Positions 44,588-55,584 of a DNA stretch of 64,000 bases are shown here, one piece after another. Numbering within the stretch: the first letter of the stretch is position 1; each line of letters starts with the position of its first letter. The translations under genes and the position numbers were made by a program. The notes under the pieces are model-generated. The model ran no database searches. It saw nothing but the letters and a program-made list of their open reading frames with translations, and was not told the origin of the DNA. This DNA is from Sipunculus nudus (taxonomy: Eukaryota > Annelida > Sipuncula > Golfingiida > Sipunculidae), in assembly GCA_026874595.1 (NCBI GenBank), contig CM049306.1, positions 75,579,642 through 75,643,641 of the forward strand, written 5' to 3'.

Positions 44588-45981
44588 TGTATCCGCCAAA
44601 ACAGAGTTTTGCGGATACTATGTTTTCAGCTGCACGCCGCCGCGGCCGCCGCGTAGGTGTCCGGAGAACTCCTCCGTAACCGCTGGGCGGAATTTTACGA
44701 AACCCGGGATTATGTTCAGGTCACATGTGAACTGCTGCGCCCCGATTTTGTTTTGACCTCTGACCTTTCCTCCGCGCTCTGCGTCCGTTTGTGCGTCTGT
44801 TTCCACACATAAACCCACATATCTCGGGAACCGTTTGACCCATCAGGAAAATTTTTTTACACAAATGTAGCCCTTGGAGAGCTTTATAACATACACAAAA
44901 AATGGTGGCGCCACCTGCAACCATGTTTGCATAGTGTCCATCTGTTCGTCTGCCTTGGGTTAAAATCACTCATATCTCTGCAGTGATTTGACTAATTCAC
45001 CTGAAATTCGGCATGCGTAAACATCCTGGATAGCTTTTCTGATTTTATGACAGGTGGCGCCACCTACATTCACGTTTACGCTGCAGACATCCAAGCTCAT
45101 ATCTCGGGAACCGTTTGACCGATTGGGCCAAAATTTTGCATGTGTATAGATCTCACATAGCTCTTTATCATACACAAAACTGGTGGCGCCACCTGCAGCC
45201 ATTTTTGCACAGCTCCCGTTTGTTTGTCTGCCATGGGATAAAATCACTCATATCTCGGCAGTGGTTTGACATATCTGCCTAAAATTTTGCAGGTTTATAC
45301 ATCTTGGATAGCTTTCTCAATTTTATGACAGGTGGCGCGACCTGCATTCTAGTTTATGCAGCAGACATCCAAGCTCATATCTCGGGAACCATATGACCGA
45401 TTGGGCCAAAATTTTGCATGTGTATAGATCTCACATAGCTCTTTATCATACGCAAAACTGGTGGCGCCACCTGCAGCCATTTTTGCACAGCTCCTGTCTG
45501 TTTGTCTGCCATGGGATAAAATCACTCATATCTCAGCATTGGTTTGACATATCTGCCTAAAATTTTGCAGGTTCATAAATCTTGGATAGCTACCTCGAAT
45601 TTATGACAGGTGGCGCCACCTGCATTCTTGTTAATGCAGCAGACATCCAAGCTCGTATCTTGGGAACCATTTGACCGATTGGGCCAAAGTTTTGCATGTG
45701 TATAGTTCTCACATAGCTCTTAATCATACGCAAAACTGGTGGCGCCACCTGCACCCATTTTTGCACAGCTTCCATCTGTTTGTCTGCCACAGGCTAAAAT
45801 CACTCATATACATGTAGTGGTTTGACTTATCTGCCTTAAATTTTGCATATGTATACAACTGGGACAGCTTTCTGGATTTTGTGGTAGGTGGCGCAACCTA
45901 CATACACAATTTGGCTGCAGACATCCATGCTAATATGCAACACTTCACTCTATTTCCCCTTGCCACTACCCGTATTCTAGT
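44588..45981 (+). mobile_element. Helentron-like element, family 2 copy B3 (3' hairpin lost)
   Basis: The 5' hairpin at 44589-44618 is intact and a shortened GC-rich tract (cgccgcggccgccgcg) follows. The core has four units with mixed sub-types: 'gaccgatcagg' gives way to 'gaccgattgggcc'. GGTGGCGCCACC palindromes are in register. At the 3' end 'cactacccgtattctagt' remains, but GGCGGATAC and the left arm of the GTAGTCG hairpin are replaced by 'ctatttccccttgc'. The 3' initiation/termination structure is therefore broken, while the CTAGT end at 45977-45981 is kept. Confidence 0.7.
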
Positions 45982-46206
45982 TTCAGTTATTTTGCTTAAT
46001 TGTATTATTAATAATACAAGTATATGTTTATCAACTCAACTGTGTAATTTTCTCACACCTGATTTACTCAATATCATGTAAAACAGCAATATATACATTA
46101 TGACTGTCATTAACCATGTTTCACAGCTTCACACATGTTTATAAGCACCCTTAGGTCATGTTCACTCAGCTGAGGGACACTTACTAGCAAGCTATTTCCT
46201 CCATTC

Positions 46207-49200
46207 TTTTTAGCTCAGCTGACTGAAAGTCATCTGAGCTATAGCGATCACTCTTTGTCCGTCGTCCGTCTGTCTGTCTGTCCGTCTGTCCGTCTGTCCG
46301 TTAACCAGGCACAAATCGTAACCGCTAGAACTGGAATCTTCTTACTTGACATCCTGGGAGGTCCATGAAAAATCTCCTTGGAAACCAGAAATTAGGTCTC
46401 TGTTACCCATATCCTTCGAGCTATGGGGCCCCAAAGTACCCCCCAGAAAAGTCAAAAATTTCATACAAAAACTTCAATATCTCATTAACTACTTGACTGA
46501 TGGTCATGATTTTTGGCATACATATTGATCATGAGAGGTACCATCAGTTCCTGAAGACTGGTGGCGCCACCTGTATTTTTCGATTTGTTACAAATTTTTT
46601 TCTCTATTTTTGAGACCTTTAAAAATGTGAACATCTGTTAACAAGGCACAAATCGTAATGACTGGACTTAGAATCTTCATTCTCGACACACTGAGAGACC
46701 TATGAAAAGTCTCCATGGAAATTAGAAATTAGGTCTCTGTTACCCATATCCTTCCAGCTATGGGGCCTGAAACTACCCCCCAGAAAAGTAAAAAATTTCA
46801 AACAAAAACTTCAATATCTCATTAAATACTTGACTGATGGTCATGATTTTTGTCATACATATTGATCATGAGATGTTCCATCACTTCCTGGAGACTGGTG
46901 GCGCCACCTGTATCGTTCATTTTTTTACGAATTTTTTTCTCTATTTTTGAGACCTTTCAAAATGTAAACATCTGTTAACAAGGCACAAATCTTAAAGACT
47001 GGACCTAGAATCTTCATTCTTGACACACTGAGAGACCTATGAAAAGTCTCCATGGAAACCAGAAATTAGGTCTCTGTTACCCATATTCTTTGAGCTATGG
47101 AGCCCCAAAGTACCCCCAAGAAAAGTAAAAAATTTCATACAAAAACTTCAATATCTCATTAACTACTTGACTGATGGTCATGATTTGTGGCATAACTATT
47201 GATCACGATATGTGTCATCACTTCCTGCAGACTGGTGGTACCACCTTTATTATTCGATTTTTTACGATTTTTTCCTCTATTTTTGAGACCTTTAAGGATG
47301 CTGTCATCTGTTAGCATGGCACAAATCGTAACGACTGGACCTAGAATCTTCATTCTTGACACTATGAGAGGTCCATGAAAAATATCCCTGGAAACCAGAA
47401 ATTAGGTCTCTGTTAACCATATCCTTCGAGCTATGGGGCCCCAAAGTTACCCCCCCCCCCCCCCGAGTAGTCAAAAATTTCATACAAAAACTTCAATATC
47501 TCAATAACTACATCACTGATGGTCATGATTTTTGGCATACATATTGATTATGAAATGTTCCATCAGTTCCTGCAGACTTGTGGCGCCACCTGTATTGTTT
47601 GATTTTTTACGATTTTTTCCTCTATTTTTGAGACCTTTAAGGATGCTGTCATCTGTTAACGTGGCACAAATCATAACGACTGGACCTAGAATCTTCATTC
47701 TCGACACACTGAGAGACCTATGAAAAGTCTCCATGGAAACCAAAATTAGGTCTCTGTTACCCATATTCTTAGAGCTATGGAGCCCTAAAGTACCCCAAAG
47801 AAAAGTAAAAAATTTCATACAAAAACTTCAATATCTCATTAACTACTTGAATGATGGTCATGATTTGTGGCATAACTATTGATCATGAGATGTGTCATCT
47901 GTTCCTGCAGACTGGTGGCGCCACCTGTATCTTTTGATTTTTTACAAATTTTTCTTGATTTTTGAGACCTTTAAGGATGCTGTCATCTGTTAGCATGGCA
48001 CAAATAGTAACGACTGGACCTAGAATCTTCATTCTCAACACACTAGAAGACCTATGAAAAGTCTCCATGGAAACCAGAAATTAGATCTCTGTTACCCATA
48101 TCCTTCGAGCTATGGGGCCCCAAAGTACCCCCCCAGAGTAGTCAAAAATTTCATACAAAAACTTCAATATCTCAATAACTACATCACTGATGGTCATGAT
48201 TTTTGGCATACATATTGATTATGAGATGTTCCATCAGTTCCTGCAGACTGGTGGCGCCACCTATGTTATCTATCAAGAGGGTACAAATTGCAACAACTGG
48301 ACCTAGAAACTTCATTCTTGTCATGCAAGGAGGCCCATGAAGAGTGCCTGTGGAAACTTGAAATTAGGTCTCTGTTACCCATATCCTTCAAGCTATAGGA
48401 CTCTGAAGTATCCCTCAGAATAATGGACAATTTGATACAAAAGCTGAAGTATCTGAACAACTAATACGGAGATCATCATGATTCTTTGCATGGATAATGA
48501 CCATTAAGTGTTTTTAGCTCAGCTGACTGTAAGTCATCTGAAGTATCCCTCAGAATAATGGACAATTTGATACAAAAGCTCAAGTATCTAAACAACTATT
48601 GCAGTGATCACCATGATTCTTTGCATGGATATTGATCATGGAATGTGTCATCAGTTTCTGCAGTATGGTGGCGCCACCTGTATTTTTTTTATTTTTACGA
48701 ATTTTTTTCTCTATTTTTGAGACCTCATAAGATGCGGTCATCTGTTAACATGGCAAAAATCGTAACAACTGGACCTAGAATCTTCTCTCTTGACATGCTG
48801 AGAGGCCCATGAAAAGTTTCCTTAAAAACTTAAAATTAGGTCTCTGTTACCCATAACCTCTGAGCTATGGGGCTCCGAAGTACCCCCCAGAATAATGGAA
48901 AATTTGATACAAAAGCTCAAGTATCTGAACAATTATTATATTGATCACCATGATTCTTTGCATGGATATTGATCATGAAATGTTTCATCAGTTTCTGCAT
49001 TCTGGTGGCGCCACCTGTATTTTTTCAATTTTTAGCTCAGCTGACTGAAAGTCATCTGAGCTGTAGGGATCACCTTTTGTCCGTCGTACGTCCGGCCATC
49101 CAGGTGTCTGTCTGTTAACAGGGCACAAATCGTAACCGCTAGACCGGGAATCTTCTTACTTGAAATCCTGGGAGGTCTATGGAAATTCTCCTTGTAAACC

Positions 49201-50230
49201 TGAAATTAGGTCACTGTGACCTATATTCTTCGAGCTATGGGGTTCTGAAGTACCCCCCAGAATAATGCAAAATTTAATACAAAAGCTCAAGTATCTGAAC
49301 AACTAATGCATTAATCACCATGATTCTTTGCATGGATATTGATCATGGAGTGTTTCATCAATTTCTGGAGATTGGTGGCGCCACCTATATTTTTTTTTAT
49401 TTTTTACGATTTTTTTTCTCTACTTTTGTGATCTTTAAACATTTGGTCATCTGTAAACAGGGCACAAATCATAATGACTGGACCTAGAATCTTCTGTCCT
49501 CACCTCCAGGGAAGCCCATAAAAGGTCTACATGGAAACCCGAAATAAGGTCCCTGTTACTCATATTCTGTGAGCTATGGGGCTCTGAAGTACCCCCCAGA
49601 ATAAAGATTTGGTCATATATTAACAGGGCACAAATCATAATGACTGGACCTAGAATCTTCTGTCCTCACCTCCAGGGAAGCCCATAAAAGGTCTACATGG
49701 AAACCTGAAATAAGGTCCCTGTTACCCATATCCTTCATGCTCTGTGGCTCTGAAGTACTCCCCAGAATAAAGATTTGGTCATCTGTTAACAGAGCACAAA
49801 TTATAATGACTTGACCTAGAATCTCCTTTCTTGATATGCTGGGAGGCCCCTGAAAAGTCTCCTTGTGCACCTGAAATTACATCTCTGTTACCCATATCCT
49901 TCATCCTATGCGGCTTTGAAATACCCCCCAGAATAAACATTTGAATTTGTTAACAGGGCACAAATCATAATAACTGGACCTAGAATTTTATTTTTTGACA
50001 TGCTGGGAGACCCCTGAAAAGTCATCTTGTAAACCTTGAAAATAGGTGTCTGTTACCCATATCCTTCATGCTACAGAGCTCCATAGTACCCCAATGAATA
50101 TTGGATGATTTTATACAAAAGGTCAAGTTTGGAAAAAGTATTTCATTCAAATTTGACATTCAGATGATAAAATTACTTTTGTCAATGTCTTCCTGGTCAG
50201 CTGAGCGTCATGACCCCTGGGTCACTTGTT
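46207..50230 (+). mobile_element. Family 1 Helentron-like composite, copies A4a and A4b
   Basis: A4a starts with the hairpin at 46212 and a long GTCC/GTCT tract, and continues with about seven 330-bp core units containing GGTGGCGCCACC. A second, partial 5' hairpin occurs at 48516-48540 and a third, complete one with its own microsatellite at 49034-49062 (A4b). Only one 3' end is present: GTCAGCTGAGC (50196-50206), TGACCCCTGGGTCA and CTTGTT at 50225-50230. Several 5' ends with a single 3' end, all in one direction, point to head-to-tail joining or repeated 5'-end capture. A C15 run lies at 47450-47464. Confidence 0.72.
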
Positions 50231-50265
50231 TTCAAATGTACCAATAAGATACCTGAAAGCAATAA

Positions 50266-50635
50266 CGCCCTCGGAGGGTGTGCATGCATATCTATTTGTG
50301 TGTGTGTTTGTTCACGACAGAACTCACACAGTCATGGACAGAATCCCATTAAATTTTCAGGGTACCTGGAGAATGTTTGAATCAGTTAGATTTTGGTGTT
50401 GGCTCCGCTTATGATGCAGATCCAGGAAGGACTTCCAGGAATATTCACAAATGTGCAGTCAAATATGCCCAATTCAACATGGGAATATGGGCCAATTAAG
50501 TGATTGCAAACACTTGCTGTTGAATATATGCACTAGTGAACCTTGGAATATGGGCCAATAAGTGAATTAAGTAGCCCACATTAAGGACTGCCCACATGGC
50601 GGAGGCCTTCATTCATGAGAATGCATATTTCTAGT
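50266..50635 (+). mobile_element. Helentron-like short element, family 7 copy F1
   Basis: The 5' end has GCCCTCGGAGGG (50267-50278), a small palindrome. The 3' end has the hairpin CATTC-ATGA-GAATG (50610-50623) seven bases before CTAGT (50631-50635). The same element, split by a SINE, is at 8623-9206. It has no microsatellite-core array, encodes no protein and is only 370 bp. The superfamily is inferred from the 3' hairpin plus CTAGT end. Confidence 0.55.
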
Positions 50636-53226
50636 CAAAAGAAAATATTCCTACATAAAAATAGGCAAAATATAGTTCTAAGGTTCCAGTAGTTTTTCAT
50701 ATACTGATCATTTGTTCCTGTTCTTTGGTTTTCTGACATAAGTATTAGTACATTTGAGTTAAATTGTCTTTGATCCACCAGCAACTATATGTATATATTT
50801 TTCTCCTGTTCTTGACTATTTCTCTGATACAGCTATCTTGCTAAAAAGGCTATATAATGCTCTGTAACTTTTCTAGTTACACTTAACATGAGAAATATGA
50901 TCTGCCATTGATGTAGGTATTTGATTACCCAACCTTCACCCAGCAACAGTCTAACCTAGTCACTTTTCACTTGACTTGAAAATTAGCATCAAACCATAAA
51001 CACAAGATGCTAGCCCTGAAAGTGGTTGTATCTTGGTCCATTGTGCAAAGGCTGTAAAAAGCATCATGTCCAGTTACTTAAATTTATGTTTTCATGATTG
51101 TCCACTTTATTTTCTAATGTCTAGGAATCTTGCTTGACTTCATATGCACCCTGCCAAAGCCTGTAAGGAGTCCATTTTCCAATGTCCATTTTGATTGTGA
51201 TGGTATTTTCAATGATGAGTATTCTGTCCCCCATTCTGGCTTTGAAAAGATGAAGTAGTGTTTCTGGAAGTAGTTCTGACAACATTAGCAGGGAAAAGGC
51301 ACTGCAGCCACCCTCGGCGGAAGTTGATTTTTTTTAGAATATTAGAAACATCAGCTGAAAAAAATAAAGAATGAAATCAGTGATCTTCTTTAATATATTC
51401 ATGTATCTAATATTGATTACATTGTGGTGTAAATCCTAGATTAAATACCAGGATGAGTGTAATTTAGGTTTGCAAGCTTTGTTTAACTTTGTGGGTTACA
51501 GGAATTTATGCTTCCATCTATGGAAGGTCATTTGTTTTGTGAAGTCAGCGAGCATAATGACATAATTATACCAAGAGTGCCTCAGTGTAGTCTGCATGTT
51601 ATATCATTGACAGTTAGCTGCTTGCCTGAGGCAAATAAAAGTTCCAGAGAATGGTGGAAGCTAGGGCAAGGCCAAGGTGAGCATTGATCAACAGCCTGTC
51701 TGCTTACCACTAGTACTAGCAATTGGTATTTAACCTGTATCATTGTTTAAATAGATCAACAGTCCAAAATTTTTGGTCTGATAGGTGCATAACCATCATA
51801 AACCAAGATAGGCATAGAAATAAGAAGTAGATATAGCATAATTTTCTTGTCAGACTGGAAAGTTTGAACTGCCCACTAGGAAAATGAATTTCAGACACCC
51901 TGGAGCTTGATGACACCATTTAGCTCCAACTGGGTCTAGACCAGGGCTCAACATTAACAGTTAATTAAAAGACCAGAAAATTGTGATGCTATCAAAAGTT
52001 GCCTCCTACTTGCCCAACTGTGCAATTAGGTTCAACATAAAATAACCAGTACTCAAAGACCAGAAATATGTTCATTATGTCAGATACACCAACATAATAA
52101 AGAAAAAACTTGTGTGTAGAAACCTTAGGATAACCAAATGGGTTTAACTTATATCCTAGAGATCTACAAATTTTCAGATTTATGTAAGAGTGGTAAAAGG
52201 GCCACTGTATGAAAATATAAAATTACTGGGTATAATGTAACTGTATTTATAATTTCATTCTTAACTCTGTATCTGAAGTAGAATGTTTTCCAAAAGAAAT
52301 GTTCTTGTATAAATGTGCTTATAAATATAATTAACAAACAAATGTCTGAACATGTTTATTGTCTTACATACAATAAAACATGTAACACAATCATGTGGAA
52401 ATACCCTTTGTTTCGATTTCTGTGATCACTGATTTTGGTTGGACTAGTAAAAATTCATGTAGGGCAATTAAATGCTAGGTCTTTCTATCTGGACTAGACA
52501 AGTACTTACAAAAGTTAATAACAAGCCTTGATGATGATAGGTGTCAATTCTCATGTACATAATACTCTTGGAGAGCAGTATCATAATTGGCAAAACACAG
52601 TTTCATTTAATGTGATAGACAGATCTGAGCAGCATGTGGAGTGCTGTTTTAAAACCTACATGTCTTCAGGTGTTACTATATATCCATTGTATAGGCCTGT
52701 AATAAATAGTATTTATGGAAGTCAAATATTTTTGTTCAGTCATGCACATTTTCTAAACAGTGTTTCTTTGTAAGTAATTAGATCTGAAATTTGATCAGCA
52801 ACAGGATAAATAATTCAGCACGTATATATGCATGCTCAAACTGATAGGTAATTAATCTGTTAATTAGTAGGCCATAGGAAGCCAGTTTCTCTTTAAACAA
52901 TTTTATCAATGGAAGTTTATGAGAAATCAAACATTTGTTATTCAGTATACACCCTGACACATAATAATTGTCATGTCTGCTACAGTTTATGCTACCTTGC
53001 ATTGACTGGAGCACTCTCAGTGCCCATGTGCATGCAGGTAAAGGTGGGTTGGTTTGGGGAAAAGGGGTTGTGAAAATGTCTTTAATATTTAAACTACATG
53101 CAAATATTGTAATGATCTCTGTTTTCTTGGATCAAATATTTTATTGCAAGACTAAATGCGACTGTGTTTCAGTATGTACAAGTATACAATGGACTATGGC
53201 ATTGCTTCAGTAAAGAGGTGTCTGTG
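50636..53226. other. Unannotated AT-rich DNA
   Basis: No gene was recognised over 2.6 kb. Around 51945-52040 'gggctcaacattaac' begins a stretch similar in style to the LINE target region. Reading frames are short (up to about 80 codons) without motifs or clear splice sites. Confidence 0.55.
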
Positions 53227-53229
53227 TTA

Positions 53230-53448
53230 AGGCCCTTTCACACCTTGCACTGCGTAGTGCTGCAGAAAATGATGAGCACATGCAAATACACTAGATTGTC
53301 CACACCAAATGGTGCGCTGAGCAGCGCATTGCAGTGCTGCACAGCACTGCACAGCAGAGTTGTAAAAAATTTAACTTTATTCGCTTTGCAGGGCTGCAAA
53401 AAATGCCGAGCCATTTATTCACGTGCTGCATTTGGTGTGGCCAGGCCT
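53230..53448. mobile_element. PIF/Harbinger-like MITE
   Basis: The left end AGGCCCTTTCACACC and the inverse of the right end, AGGCCTGGCCACACC, form the terminal inverted repeats. TTA flanks both sides (53227-53229 and 53449-53451), the usual 3-bp target of PIF/Harbinger elements. The 219-bp interior is rich in 'gcagtgctgcacagcactgc'-type palindromes. No transposase is present. Confidence 0.62.
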
Positions 53449-53451
53449 TTA

Positions 53452-54260
53452 GAGATGTATCATATCTGTGAAACACAGACCACCTCAGGTAATAAAGAGA
53501 CCCGAGTTTAAACAGAGCAATGATCAGAACAGCTCAAGTACATCACATACAAATTCTTACTGGTTTATCAGTATCTCCTACTTATATACATTGAGAATTG
53601 GGTTATAGAGGTTTCACAATGATCACACAATATGAGCTTTATAACTATATTTTATGAAATATTACATGGTTTTACCATGATATCTCTTTGTGATTTATGT
53701 TTTGACTTTATGAAATAAATGCAGCCTGGTACAGTGTTAAGTATCAAAGTGATCTGGCCGATCTTGCAGTGCTAGTAATACCTTCATTGTCAACAGGATG
53801 TGGTCATACTCAAAAGAAAATATTGTTCACTCCAGCATCATTCCAGCTTCCTCAACTTGGTTTAGATTTTTGTTGAACACCTAAGCTTTTTGTGAATTTT
53901 TAGGGCTCAAGATGCCACCCAGGCTCGGAAAAAAATAGGTAATTTTAGCCTACAGCAAGACCCTGGCAGACTGCCCCTCGGCCCGGGTGACTGGGAAAAG
54001 AGTGCCACAGGCCTTCCAACCCACATGACAGCCACAGATCACGCCTGTGTCCCAACAAAAGCTGTACCATGCCCAGCACACTCTTCCTGAAACTAGCCAC
54101 ACTTTTCTTTATCTTGGCTACATTTTGTATATAGTATAATTAAACCTTAGAAAAAAATCTATATATTTCTGATCGGACTTCACCTGTATTATATCATAAA
54201 TCCTTATCTACCAGTATATTTCATTAAGTTGATATGAGTATATTCCAAATTAATTCTTAC
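53452..54260. other. Unannotated DNA
   Basis: No gene was recognised. A GC-richer patch at 53935-54080 has no convincing exon boundaries. On the minus strand this is the start of the intron following the exon at 54261-54372. Confidence 0.5.
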
Positions 54261-54372
54261 CTGGGTTATTATATACTTGACTGTGTAGAGTAATACCCAT
54301 TTCTCCCAGAGAACTTTCAAAGTCTGTGTTAACCTGCCCATTTTGGTATTCCTGGTAGCTTGGTTTACCCAT
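54261..54372 (-). CDS. Candidate first coding exon, paralogue 1, unrecognised gene
   Basis: On the minus strand ACACCATGGGT is a strong Kozak start. The exon encodes 37 codons, MGKPSYQEYQNGQVNTDF then ESSLGEMGITLHSQVYNNP, and one further base. It ends CCCAG followed by GTAAGA, a near-consensus donor. The exon at 26723-26841 has the same start (ATG-GGT), a homologous end and the same phase, so the two look like duplicated alternative first exons. The peptide is hydrophilic, rich in N, Q, S and Y, without a signal peptide, so a cytosolic N-terminus is likely. No family is recognised. Confidence 0.5.
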
Positions 54373-55258
54373 GGTGTTTTAAAAAACTCCTTAGTATCAC
54401 AAGTGACAAGTCTGGATATTTTCAGCTTCTCTGACTGAGCACACACTTCAGCATACAAAATGACGTCACTGATAGCAAACCACCTGTATCCTTGATTATA
54501 CAGTTAAGCCCAGGTGATCAACTTGGCTGTCCCTGAATTGGCTTGGAAAAATAATACATATCATCACATACATTACCAGATCATACGCATCACTGAATCA
54601 AGGTTTGCACCTTCTGTAACTGTTGGTCATTGAAGGTAACAGATCTGCCACAATCCTTGATTTCTTTGTTAATGATTCCGTTTTGTTTGGAATGGCTTTC
54701 AGGTGATATCCGGAAGGTCAGAGCCTGTTGTCTCAGTTGTTTATTATATATCTTCCTGATAACAGCACTCCAGCAAGGGTGGATGTCTAGAATGAACTCT
54801 TCAGTGTGTGCGTAGCAGTTAGCTCACACTATGACACTATTACTTATAGCAGGACGGTCCCAAGAATGAAAGTAATGTGCTGACATCACAGAGCTGTTGT
54901 TGGTTGGTTGTTTAACAGTGTCTCATTATAATATCAGGAGGGGCAAAGTGTTGATTAGCATTTAAGACATATGGCTGAATAAAATTCCACCAAGCATGTG
55001 CTCATTCAACATATCATTGAACTGATAGGGCCAACTGATATGTTATATTATGTTTATTGCTACTAATGCCTTGTGCTCTAGGGGATACACATAAAAGATA
55101 TGATTTTAATGTATAATAGCTTTAAAATAATATGTTGGGTTGTTGTGATGCATTATGCATTATTATATATCTGTAATATATATAATGATATATGTGAAGT
55201 ACGGTTGTTAGTTATAACAGCTGTTTGTGAAATTAACCACATGGTTACTTTTTATTTT
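54373..55258. other. Unannotated DNA upstream of the candidate gene start
   Basis: If the minus-strand gene starts at 54372, its 5' UTR and promoter would lie here. I see no clear TATA box or initiator that I would defend, and no other gene. Confidence 0.45.
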
Positions 55259-55584
55259 CCCCTTGCAACAAAGTTCCAAAAGGGATATAATAACTTCTCC
55301 GTTCCTGCCTCCATCCTTCTGTCTGTCCGTCTCTCAGTCCAGAATTGGCTTGTGGATTGATTTCAAGCCAAACCGTTTGACCAAAACCTTTCATCCTGAA
55401 CGTATGGCTCACCTACCCATAGATGAAGAACCCTATTGATTTTGAGGTCACAGGGTCAAAGGTCACGGCCACAGGACCCACTTCTTGAAAAAGCTTGTGG
55501 ACCCATTTTAAGCAACACCATTTTACTTAAACCTTTCATCTTGCAAATATGGCTCACCCACTCATGAATGAAGAAAACTATCGA

